Source of the DNA: GH45 sp965370965
GTDB taxonomy: Bacteria; Bacteroidota; Bacteroidia; Bacteroidales; SZUA-534
Assembly: GCA_965370965.1 (NCBI GenBank)
Contig: CBDUWQ010000082.1
Coordinates: 1-15,529, forward strand
DNA: 15,529 bases
Direction of reading: 5' to 3'
Position numbers and translations under genes: made by a program
Shown here: positions 7,464-15,288 of the stretch, one piece after another
How the letters are laid out: every line of letters starts with the position of its first letter
How positions within the stretch are numbered: position 1 is the stretch's first letter
The notes under the pieces: model-generated
Database searches by the model: none
Seen by the model: only the letters and a program-made list of their open reading frames with translations
Told to the model about the DNA's origin: nothing

Positions 7464-7706
7464 GATTAATTATTAGTTCATAATCATAACATATCTCAAT
7501 AGCATTCATGATTTCGCTATTGCTCAATTAAGCATGCTATGCCTTTGAATATTAATTTAGTTATTAGAAACTTGAGAAATGTTAATTATTTTTGTCATTT
7601 CTTGTGAATGATTAATTATTAACTACTAAGAATCAAATAGCATAGTTTATGCATAAATCAAGATAAAATAAAGTTCAAATATAATTTATTTTAATATATA
7701 TTTCAA

Positions 7707-10217
7707 TTATTGATTATTTGATTCGTTATTTTCTTCCCCCTCTTGAGTATTTTCAATATTTTCCTCAGTTTCATCATCTTCGCTTTTTGCTACATATTCA
7801 ATGGCAGCAATTCTATCACCATTTTTAAGGTTTATTAAACGAACCCCTTGTGTAGCGCGTCCCATAACCCTAAGTTGTGCTACAGCCAAGCGTATTGTAA
7901 GTCCTTTTTTGGTTATTATCATTAAGTCATCGGTATCGGTAACTCCTTTAAGTGCAATAAGCTTTCCGGTTTTTTCGGTAATATTGAGTGTTTTAACTCC
8001 TTTACCACCTCGTTTTGTTATTCGATAATCTACAATTTTCGAGCGTTTTCCGTATCCGTTTTCAGAAACTACCAAAATATCTTCACTTTCATTCTCGACA
8101 CAAACCATTCCAATTACTTCATCGTTTGTATCAAGTCTTATGCCGCGTACCCCTGATGCAACCCTGCCAATAGCTCTCACACCACTTTCATAAAAACGTA
8201 TTGCCTTACCACCTTTTACTGCAATAACAATTTCGTGATTTCCATTGGTAAGCTTAGCTTCAAGCAGTTGGTCGTTTTCGCGTATGTTAATAGCATTAAC
8301 TCCATTTTGACGTGGACGGCTGTATGCCTCAAGCGATGTTTTTTTGATAATACCTTGTTTAGTGGCTAAAACTATAAACTGACTGTTAATATATTCCTTA
8401 TCGGTAAAATTTTTTACATTTATGTATGCTTTAACCTTATCGTTGGGATTTATTTGGAGTAAATTTTGTATTGCCCTGCCCTTAGATGTTCTGGTTCCTT
8501 CGGGTATTTCATAAACCTTTAGCCAAAAGCATTTGCCCATTTCGGTAAAAAACAGCATTGTACTGTGCATATTGGCAATATATAAATGCTCAATAAAATC
8601 TTCGTCGCGGGTTGTGCTGCCTTTTGCACCAACCCCTCCTCTACTTTGGGTTCTAAATTCGGTAAGGGCTGTTCGTTTTATATAACCTAAATGCGAAATG
8701 GTTATAACAACCTCTTCATCTGCATAAAAATCTTCAGGGTTAAACTCGCCTTCATCGGGTACAATATCGGTTTTTCTTTCATCGCCATATTTGCTTTTTA
8801 CCTCAATTAGCTCCTCTTTTATAATATTCATCCGAATATCTTTGTTGGCAAGAATCTCTTTTAAATTATCTATTAACGTCTTAATCTCTTCATATTCAGC
8901 TCTTAATTTGTCTTGTTCAAGTCCGGTAAGCTGGCGTAAACGCATATCTACTATTGCCCTTGATTGAATATCTGACAATTTGAACCTCTCCATTAACGAT
9001 TCGCGAGCCTCATCGGGTGTTTTTGATGCACGTATAATTTTTATTACTTCATCAATATTATCGCTGGCAATAATTAAGCCTTCAAGAATATGTGCACGCT
9101 CCTCGGCTTTACGTAATTCAAATTTGGTACGGCGTACAACCACATCATGTCTGTGGTCAACAAATTTAATTAGCAAATCGCTCAGGTTTAGCATTTGTGG
9201 CCTTCCATCAACAAGTGCAATATTATTTACACTAAATGAGGTTTGCAATTGAGTAAACTTGTAAAGTTTATTCAGTACCACATGCGGAATAGCATCTTTT
9301 CTAAGGTCATAAACAATGCGCATTCCATTTCTATCCGACTCGTCGTTAACATTGGTTATTCCATCTATTTTTTTGTCGTTAACCAATTCGGCTGTTTTTA
9401 TTATCATTTCAGCCTTATTTACCAAATATGGTATTTCTGTAATTACAATTTTTGATTTACCGTTGTCAGAGGTTTCAATTTCAGCTTTACCTCGCAATAC
9501 TATTCTACCCCGTCCGGTTTCAAATGCATCTTTAATGCCTTGGTAACCGTATATTATTCCTCCTGTCGGAAAATCGGGACCTTTAACATGACTAAACAGT
9601 TCTTCAGTAGTAATATCATTATTATCAATATAGGCTACAAGGGCATTTATTATCTCGGTTAAGTTATGAGGAGGCATATTGGTTGCCATACCCACAGCAA
9701 TACCTGATGCACCATTAACAAGCAGAGCCGGTATTTTAGTGGGCAATACCGTAGGTTCATATATTGTATCGTCAAAATTTAATCTTAAGTCAACTGTATC
9801 TTTTTCAAGATCAACTAACATATCTTCGGCAATTTTTTTAAGCCTTGCCTCAGTATAACGCATTGCCGCAGGGTTATCACCATCAACCGAGCCAAAGTTA
9901 CCCTGCCCGTCAACTAAAGGATACCTTAATGACCAATGCTGAGCCATACGCACCATGGCAAAATAAACCGATGAATCGCCATGGGGATGGTACTTACCCA
10001 GCACCTCTCCTACTATTCTTGCTGATTTTTTATGTTTGCGGTTGGCATATATCCCTAATTCAGACATACCAAATAAAACACGCCTGTGTACAGGCTTTAA
10101 TCCGTCTCTAACATCGGGCAATGCACGCGATACTATAACCGACATTGAATAATCAATGTAGGCCGACTTCATTTCCTCTTCTATATTAATTTTAATAATC
10201 CTTTCTCCGTCAGACAT
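7707..10217 (-). CDS. gyrA: DNA gyrase subunit A
   Basis: A complete 836-residue GyrA, the breakage-rejoining subunit that with GyrB introduces negative supercoils. The N-terminal winged-helix domain contains VSRALPDVRDGLKPVHRRVL (29-48), the quinolone-resistance region GKYHPHGDSSVYFAMVRMAQ (74-93) and the catalytic tyrosine Y121 in AAMRYTEARL. The coiled-coil tower follows (about 365-475). The C-terminal beta-pinwheel wraps DNA; its GyrA box is the degenerate QSRGGVG (524-530), and a second RGGKG occurs at 736-740. Residues 811-836 form a Glu/Asn-rich acidic tail. Ser82 is the counterpart of E. coli Ser83, and the counterpart of Asp87 is Phe86. GyrA rather than ParC is favoured by the conserved GyrA-box position and full pinwheel. 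No gyrB is in the window. The ATG start fits the family N-terminus. Confidence 0.97.
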   Translation of the reverse strand: MSDGERIIKINIEEEMKSAYIDYSMSVIVSRALPDVRDGLKPVHRRVLFGMSELGIYANRKHKKSARIVGEVLGKYHPHGDSSVYFAMVRMAQHWSLRYPLVDGQGNFGSVDGDNPAAMRYTEARLKKIAEDMLVDLEKDTVDLRLNFDDTIYEPTVLPTKIPALLVNGASGIAVGMATNMPPHNLTEIINALVAYIDNNDITTEELFSHVKGPDFPTGGIIYGYQGIKDAFETGRGRIVLRGKAEIETSDNGKSKIVITEIPYLVNKAEMIIKTAELVNDKKIDGITNVNDESDRNGMRIVYDLRKDAIPHVVLNKLYKFTQLQTSFSVNNIALVDGRPQMLNLSDLLIKFVDHRHDVVVRRTKFELRKAEERAHILEGLIIASDNIDEVIKIIRASKTPDEARESLMERFKLSDIQSRAIVDMRLRQLTGLEQDKLRAEYEEIKTLIDNLKEILANKDIRMNIIKEELIEVKSKYGDERKTDIVPDEGEFNPEDFYADEEVVITISHLGYIKRTALTEFRTQSRGGVGAKGSTTRDEDFIEHLYIANMHSTMLFFTEMGKCFWLKVYEIPEGTRTSKGRAIQNLLQINPNDKVKAYINVKNFTDKEYINSQFIVLATKQGIIKKTSLEAYSRPRQNGVNAINIRENDQLLEAKLTNGNHEIVIAVKGGKAIRFYESGVRAIGRVASGVRGIRLDTNDEVIGMVCVENESEDILVVSENGYGKRSKIVDYRITKRGGKGVKTLNITEKTGKLIALKGVTDTDDLMIITKKGLTIRLAVAQLRVMGRATQGVRLINLKNGDRIAAIEYVAKSEDDETEENIENTQEGEENNESNNQ

Positions 10218-10283
10218 TTACACTATATTTAAATTAGTATTTTATTCTTTTTTTTAAGCCCCTAAATGTACTAAAATAAATAT

Positions 10284-10302
10284 GTTTTTTACTGTAAAAA
10301 AC
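10284..10302. repeat. AT-rich inverted repeat between the propeller gene and gyrA
   Basis: GTTTTTTA (10284-10291) and TAAAAAAC (10295-10302) are exact complements around CTG. The site lies 55 bp after the propeller gene stop and 66 bp before the gyrA start. It could be a weak terminator of the upstream operon, though no good T-run follows it, or an operator or supercoiling-sensitive site for gyrA. Confidence 0.35.
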
Positions 10303-10356
10303 GGATGCTTTTTTTGAAAATTATTAACAATTTTTTGTTTATAAATTATAGGTTAT

Positions 10357-12369
10357 CTAAAAGCTAAGCTTAAAAATCAATAAATCTTGTTTTGGGCTTA
10401 AGCGTGTTGCGCTTATAATAGCTGTAGTGCCGTTTGACGGAGTAATTCCGTTTAATATCAAACCACCTGGTAAATCAAATACTTTTGCAGGACTTGTGTT
10501 GCCCGATGCATCAATTTTAAGAATAACCACTTTATCGTCGGCTGTAGTGCCGGCACAAAGAACACTGTTGTCGGCTAATGGTGTAATTGATTCAACTTTA
10601 TACAGGTTTTTAGAATCAAATGTGGTTTCCCAAAGTTGATTACCTTGTGCATTGCAACATACGGCATAGCCCTGCATACCTTTTATTCCTGCAAATACAA
10701 TATTGCCATTAGATGCAACATTAACGGCAGTAATTTTTATTTCGGCATCAACTATTTTGTCCCATTTTAGGTAACCCGATTTATCAATGGCAAAATACCA
10801 AGTTTCGTTGGCAATAAATGCCATGTTATTATTATTTAAAGCTACATTGTATATTGTACCACCTTGTGAATAGCTTCTACTCCATAGTTTTCGTCCATTT
10901 TCGTTTACACGAATTAAAAAAGACTCAATTACCGAATCTTGTTCATTGTATGCGTCGCCACAAACTATGGCTTTGCCATCGGGGTAAACAGCTAACCCTT
11001 TTACCTCTCTCCCATCAAGTTTTCGGTTATAAATATTTTTTCCATCGGCCTCTAATTTAAACAGCCATGCTTTACCTGGTATGCTGTCAATAATGGCATT
11101 GGTAATCCCTGCAACATATATTTCGTTTTTAGGAGTAATTACAATCTTATTAACTTGGTCATCATATTTATTACCCACTATCCGGTTCCATATCATTTTG
11201 CCCTCAGCATTTAACCCAAGCAGCCATGCATCATTCATATCATCAGCTGTTTTTTTTGTATTTGCAATAACTAATATTTCACCATTTGGACGAACTACTA
11301 CATCGCCACCAAAATCGTTCATATTTTGGTTATCAAAACATTTAATAAAAAGGTAATTTTCCATTGGAAAATCCATAACAACTTTTTGCCCTAATGCAGT
11401 AGCCTTTAAGTTAAAAATATCAATATACAATTCACCCTCAGGATAAAGTGCTACAAATTTATTGTAGGCTTCAATAGTATTTACACTTTTTGCCCATTCA
11501 AACAAAAGCTGTTTTTGAAGCAACTTTGCTTCAGGCATTTTTGTTGAATTGGGGTATTCGCGCATAAACTGCTCAATCATTTCGAGATTGCGTGTTTTGG
11601 CAGCTTCATTAAAAGCAAAAACACCCATTAGTTTTTTAGCTTCTTCAACCTGAATAGCATTGGGGTATTCAGTTACAAATGCTTTTAGAGCCGACAAACT
11701 GTTTTTTGTTAGTGCATTATTGTATGCAATGGCATTACGTTTTTCTTTTGCTATTGTAACCTGAGCTGCGTTGGGATATTTTTGCAAAAATTTGTTAAAT
11801 GCCTGAACTGTGTTAGAATTTTCAGCGGTTCTGAATTCAATATAATTGCGTATATGTACAACATTATTATGATATTTTGAATCAGGGAATTCTTTTAAAA
11901 ACTTATTAGCATATTCCAGCTTATTTTCTTCGCGCACATACTTAATAAGTTTATCTTCAACAATACCCCTCGCCCACTCCATATTTTTATTTACTGGGCG
12001 GTTGCGACGTCTTTTGTCAACCCTTGGAAAGTATAAATTCAACACTTCTTTATCATCAGCGGTAAATTCGGCTTGTTTTTCTTCAGCTACTTTAAAGTAT
12101 TTCCATGCCTTAAAATAGTCTTTGCCTTTATATTTATCGTAAGAGTAAACTACAGATAGGCCAAAGCTACCCATTGCATTATCGGGGTATTTTGATAAAT
12201 CTTTAAAAAACTTTTCTTTTGCCTTATTAAACTCCTCGTCAATTTCTGATTGTTGGCGGGCATCCATACCTTTAAAAACCTCACCTTCAAATATTCTATA
12301 CGACTTTTGAGCTTGAACCGAAAGGTTTACAAATACAAATAAAAAGAATGCTATAAATATATGTTTCAT
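10357..12369 (-). CDS. Exported helical-repeat plus beta-propeller protein
   Basis: A 670-residue protein whose signal peptide ends at about residue 20 (LSVQA-QKS). The first half is helical. It contains five repeats of exactly 37 residues whose anchor phenylalanines fall at 157, 194, 231, 268 and 305: FLKEFPDS, FLQKYPNA, FVTEYPNA, FMREYPNS and FVALYPEG. This YP-x(n)-A pattern resembles TPR/BamD-like outer-membrane solenoids. From about 335 to 670 the sequence turns into beta-propeller blades of the kind GDVVVRPNGEILVIA, LFKLEADGKNIYNRKL and LIRVNENGRKLWSR, resembling PQQ/WD-like propellers. No enzyme motif is visible. It starts 59 bp after the OmpA-family gene on the same strand, so both are probably one operon. 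Function is unknown; a structural or scaffold role in an envelope complex is inference. Confidence 0.8.
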   Translation of the reverse strand: MKHIFIAFFLFVFVNLSVQAQKSYRIFEGEVFKGMDARQQSEIDEEFNKAKEKFFKDLSKYPDNAMGSFGLSVVYSYDKYKGKDYFKAWKYFKVAEEKQAEFTADDKEVLNLYFPRVDKRRRNRPVNKNMEWARGIVEDKLIKYVREENKLEYANKFLKEFPDSKYHNNVVHIRNYIEFRTAENSNTVQAFNKFLQKYPNAAQVTIAKEKRNAIAYNNALTKNSLSALKAFVTEYPNAIQVEEAKKLMGVFAFNEAAKTRNLEMIEQFMREYPNSTKMPEAKLLQKQLLFEWAKSVNTIEAYNKFVALYPEGELYIDIFNLKATALGQKVVMDFPMENYLFIKCFDNQNMNDFGGDVVVRPNGEILVIANTKKTADDMNDAWLLGLNAEGKMIWNRIVGNKYDDQVNKIVITPKNEIYVAGITNAIIDSIPGKAWLFKLEADGKNIYNRKLDGREVKGLAVYPDGKAIVCGDAYNEQDSVIESFLIRVNENGRKLWSRSYSQGGTIYNVALNNNNMAFIANETWYFAIDKSGYLKWDKIVDAEIKITAVNVASNGNIVFAGIKGMQGYAVCCNAQGNQLWETTFDSKNLYKVESITPLADNSVLCAGTTADDKVVILKIDASGNTSPAKVFDLPGGLILNGITPSNGTTAIISATRLSPKQDLLIFKLSF

Positions 12370-12428
12370 GTTTTTAAATATTAAAGATTGAATAGTTTAC
12401 TATTTTTGCTTTTTTTTAGTTTAAAAGC

Positions 12429-13820
12429 CTATTTTTTTAAGACAAGAAATTCCACACGCCTGTTTTTTGAGCGACCTTCAGTAGTTTTATTAGTATCTAA
12501 AGGCTTTAGTTCACCATAGCCGGCTGCTTGTAACCTATTTGCATCAATACCATTAGAAATTAAATAGGTTACAACTGCTTGACCACGTTGTTTGCTCAGT
12601 TTTTCGTTTATTGCATCAGAGCCTTCATTATCAGTATGTCCGCTTATTTCAATAAGGCTTACCGTTCCTTCATTTAAAAAAGCAACAATTTCATCAAGCT
12701 CTGCAAATGATGCAGGCAAAAGTGTACTTTTTCCTGTTTCAAAAAATATATTATTAAGAATAAGTGCTGCTCCAACTTCGATATTTCGTAATCCCTCTTT
12801 AAATGGGTCATCAGGTATTATGGCTTCATTAAACACTATTGTACCTTTGCTTCTGCAATTATTTTGATCTGTTACTTCGTATGAATATGTACCTGCCGGC
12901 AGGTTTGAAATTTTTTGGGTGTTTTTTACACCATTTGACCATGTAATATTATATGGTGGTGATCCGCCCGAAATACCAAGACTGATAACACCATCGTCAA
13001 CCTGTTTTGTTAATTGTCCTGTTACAGGATCGATACCTCCTGTATAAAATGAATCGATAACAACAGTTTCCATACCCTTGGGCACACATGCACAAATATT
13101 GCAATCAACAAGCGGACGAATCTCAAAATTGTCAAAAAAGTAGTAGGCATATTTCTTTCCTTTTTTATTTTTTGTGTCTTTGCCTGTTACAACATAGTTT
13201 GTGTTTTCATAATTTTTAAAATTACCTACTAAAAAAAAACTCTCTCCGCCTTTGGCCGTATATAACTGGCAAAATTGCACCCATTCTTCAGTATTGTCTA
13301 AAAACAGACCTTCGGTATTAGAAAGCTGCGGTTTGTAATTAAGGAAGGTTTTATTGCCGTTTGCTACTATTTGATTTACGAAATATATACTGAGCTGGTC
13401 AACTGCAAATTTTGAGCCCGAAGCCAGTTTATACCAAAATGATACGCAATAAACTTGACCCTCTTTCATTGGACCACTTAGTGTTCCTTGAAAATACTCT
13501 CTAAAATCGCGGTTTGAACCGCTTAAAATAGCCCCCATATAACCTTTTCCTGATTTTGGTTGACTATAACCTGCAAAATTATCCGGTACTTTTACTTCTC
13601 CTGAACTACATTTGTTAAAATAATCGGGGGTTGTAAATGTTGGGTAAGTCCAATGTGGTATCAACTTGTGGCTTTTATCCATATATGTATAACCCTGTGG
13701 ACAATTATTATACTCCTCAAAGTCAGGATTAAGTACTATGTTTTCAACCTGCCCATATACAGATACTATTACTCCCAAGCATGCTAAGGTGAGTAAAAAA
13801 AAAGTTTTTTTAATTTTCAT
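12429..13820 (-). CDS. OmpA-family protein with N-terminal jelly-roll-like and SprB-like domains
   Basis: A 463-residue exported protein (signal peptide about 1-24, ending VYG-QVE). Residues 27-235 look like a carbohydrate-binding-like beta-sandwich: NPDFEEYNNCP near the start, VYCVSFWYKLASGSKFAVDQ (123-142) in the middle and YYFFDNFEIRP at its end. A Cys cluster follows (CNICAC, 240-245). Residues 279-332 (SGGSPPYNITWSNG, LPAGTYSYEVTDQNNC) match the SprB/gliding-associated Ig-like repeat. The C-terminus (355-463) is an OmpA domain, with ISGHTDNEGSDAINEKLSKQR (392-412) and NRRVEFLV (453-460) containing the Asp and Arg that bind diaminopimelate in peptidoglycan. There is no N-terminal OmpA barrel, so it is likely a periplasmic or outer-membrane-associated anchor. 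It is the first gene of a probable operon with the propeller protein and is divergent from msrB. Confidence 0.87.
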   Translation of the reverse strand: MKIKKTFFLLTLACLGVIVSVYGQVENIVLNPDFEEYNNCPQGYTYMDKSHKLIPHWTYPTFTTPDYFNKCSSGEVKVPDNFAGYSQPKSGKGYMGAILSGSNRDFREYFQGTLSGPMKEGQVYCVSFWYKLASGSKFAVDQLSIYFVNQIVANGNKTFLNYKPQLSNTEGLFLDNTEEWVQFCQLYTAKGGESFFLVGNFKNYENTNYVVTGKDTKNKKGKKYAYYFFDNFEIRPLVDCNICACVPKGMETVVIDSFYTGGIDPVTGQLTKQVDDGVISLGISGGSPPYNITWSNGVKNTQKISNLPAGTYSYEVTDQNNCRSKGTIVFNEAIIPDDPFKEGLRNIEVGAALILNNIFFETGKSTLLPASFAELDEIVAFLNEGTVSLIEISGHTDNEGSDAINEKLSKQRGQAVVTYLISNGIDANRLQAAGYGELKPLDTNKTTEGRSKNRRVEFLVLKK

Positions 13821-13858
13821 AATATTAAATAGCTTTTTATGTGAGTTGTAAATTTAAA

Positions 13859-13866
13859 CAAATATA
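13859..13866 (-). promoter_or_regulatory. Possible -7 element of the OmpA/propeller operon
   Basis: The minus strand carries TATATTTG (13859-13866), a perfect TAnnTTTG, 38 bp ahead of the OmpA-family ATG. A TTG at 13882-13884 is only 15 nt upstream, closer than the usual 18-20, so the -33 part is weak. Confidence 0.4.
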
Positions 13867-13953
13867 TATAATTAGACCATTCAAAAAAAATCATTTTTTA
13901 TAAACATTTATTATAATAAAGTTGTTCGGTTTTTATACATAAATGATAAACAG

Positions 13954-14316
13954 ATGAAATGGAATAATTTGAGTAATAAAGAGCAGCGTATAATTTTACA
14001 TAAGGAAACTGAGGCACCATTTACAGGACAATATAATTTAAACAAAAAAAATGGAACTTATGCTTGTCGGCAATGTGATGCACCTTTATATAAATCGGAT
14101 GATAAATTTGATAGTCATTGTGGTTGGCCTAGTTTTGATGATGAGGTTAAGGGTGCAATAATCCGTTTGAATGATGCCGATGGCAAGAGGGTTGAGATAG
14201 TTTGCTCAAATTGCGATGGGCATTTAGGACATGTTTTTGTTGGCGAGGGGTTTACTGAAAAAAATACAAGACACTGTGTGAATTCTGCATCATTAAAATT
14301 TATAAATTATGCATAA
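13954..14316 (+). CDS. msrB: Peptide-methionine (R)-S-oxide reductase MsrB
   Basis: A complete 120-residue MsrB, which reduces the R epimer of methionine sulfoxide in proteins, normally with thioredoxin as electron donor. The zinc site is present as two CxxC pairs, C38-x2-C41 and C84-x2-C87. The catalytic cysteine is C108 in TRHCVNSASLKF, and the likely resolving cysteine is C56 in HCGWPSF. GHLGHVF (89-95) is the conserved active-site strand. The protein has no signal peptide, so it acts in the cytoplasm, and there is no fused MsrA domain. It is the first plus-strand gene, divergent from the OmpA-family gene across a 133-bp spacer. It is followed by map about 200 bp on, with probably independent transcription. 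Confidence 0.96.
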   Translation: MKWNNLSNKEQRIILHKETEAPFTGQYNLNKKNGTYACRQCDAPLYKSDDKFDSHCGWPSFDDEVKGAIIRLNDADGKRVEIVCSNCDGHLGHVFVGEGFTEKNTRHCVNSASLKFINYA

Positions 14317-14370
14317 GATGCTAATTGTGTGTAAGATGTGATTAAAAACTAAAAATAAATTTATAAATTT

Positions 14371-14389
14371 TTGTGAATTAATCAGGTTA
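14371..14389 (+). repeat. 19-bp direct repeat, copy 2 (first copy at 6126-6144)
   Basis: TTGTGAATTAATCAGGTTA is identical to 6126-6144 and also lies in a spacer, between msrB and map. No matching TAACCTG left end was found between here and msrB, so it may be a solo end or a remnant. Confidence 0.7.
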
Positions 14390-14491
14390 GGTAATACATA
14401 TAGAACATAGGATTTGCTCATAAACATGCCTATACATTTAATTGATTAGTAAAAAAAGGATAAAAGATTTTAGTAATTAATAAACTTTAAT

Positions 14492-14499
14492 CACTTTTG
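14492..14499 (+). promoter_or_regulatory. Possible -7 element of map
   Basis: CACTTTTG differs from TAnnTTTG at one fixed base and lies 21 bp before the ATG at 14521. Transcription would begin around 14506, giving a very short leader. The TTG inside it is in frame with map but is better read as promoter than as start codon. No clear -33 TTTG is present. Confidence 0.35.
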
Positions 14500-14520
14500 C
14501 AGCTTAATAATAATATAATA

Positions 14521-15288
14521 ATGTCAATAATAATAAAAACTGAAGAGCAAATTGAAGGCATAAGAAAAAGCTCAATATTGGCTGCTCAAACTCTAAATTT
14601 TATTGAAGAGTATATTAAGCCCGGTGTAAATACCGAATATCTTGATAATTTAATACACGATTTTATGTCAGATAATGGTGCTACTCCGGCTACACTTAAT
14701 TATCATGGATTCCCCAAATCATCGTGTATTTCGCCAAATAATATAATTTGCCACGGAATACCTTCAAAAAATATGATACTTAAAGATGGCGATATTTTTA
14801 ATATTGATGTTACAACAATACTCAATGGCTATTTTGGTGATACAAGCCGTATGTTTACCATAGGCGAGATATCAAAAGATGCCCAAAATTTAATAAATAC
14901 AACTAAACACTGCTTAAACTTAGGTATTCAGCAGGTAAAACCAAAAAATGTATTTGGTAATATTGGATATGTTATTGGAAGGTATGCCAAAGCTAAGGGT
15001 TACAGCGTGGTTTATGAGTTTTGTGGGCATGGTGTTGGCTTAGAATTTCATGAAGATCCTCAGGTTGACCATATTGCCCGACGAAATAGCGGGCGCACTA
15101 TGAAACCCGGAATGATTTTTACTATTGAACCAATGATTAATATGGGAAAAGCCAAAGTAACTATCGACAAAGAAGATGGTTGGACAGCACGAACCATCGA
15201 CCAAATGCTATCGGCACAATTTGAACATACTGTACTGGTTACCACAACCGGTGTTGATGTATTAACCGATATTAATGGGGATTATTAA
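14521..15288 (+). CDS. map: Type I methionine aminopeptidase
   Basis: A 255-residue enzyme that removes the initiator methionine from nascent proteins in the cytoplasm. All five metal ligands of the pita-bread fold are visible: D96 (FNIDVT), D107 (YFGDTSRMF), H170 (CGHGVGLEFHE), E203 (FTIEPMI) and E235 (QFEHTVLVT). They are almost identical in number to E. coli D97, D108, H171, E204 and E235. That agreement, plus the N-terminus MSIIIKTEEQIEGIRKS, selects the ATG at 14521 over an upstream in-frame TTG at 14497 that would add eight residues. H78 in CHGIP is the conserved substrate-side histidine. There is no N-terminal zinc-finger extension. In many bacteria map sits in the ribosomal-protein cluster beside secY and infA; here it stands alone after msrB. 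Confidence 0.96.
   Translation: MSIIIKTEEQIEGIRKSSILAAQTLNFIEEYIKPGVNTEYLDNLIHDFMSDNGATPATLNYHGFPKSSCISPNNIICHGIPSKNMILKDGDIFNIDVTTILNGYFGDTSRMFTIGEISKDAQNLINTTKHCLNLGIQQVKPKNVFGNIGYVIGRYAKAKGYSVVYEFCGHGVGLEFHEDPQVDHIARRNSGRTMKPGMIFTIEPMINMGKAKVTIDKEDGWTARTIDQMLSAQFEHTVLVTTTGVDVLTDINGDY

Noticed and set aside
7336..7527. 63-codon minus-strand ORF overlapping the TPR gene start
   Set aside because: It is a different frame of the signal-peptide region and leader of a well-supported gene.
7446..7624. A third full-length inverted-repeat element
   Set aside because: Only the left end is clear. The proposed right end (7602-7622) needs gaps and lacks CAGG, so it was not called as an element.
14300..14389. 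A third complete element starting inside the end of msrB (ATTATGCATAAG)
   Set aside because: The msrB C-terminus aligns normally with the family, and no TAACCTG left end is present, so only the solo 19-bp end is supported.
14497..14520. Upstream TTG start for map
   Set aside because: It adds eight non-conserved residues, overlaps a likely -7 element, and shifts the metal ligands away from the family numbering.
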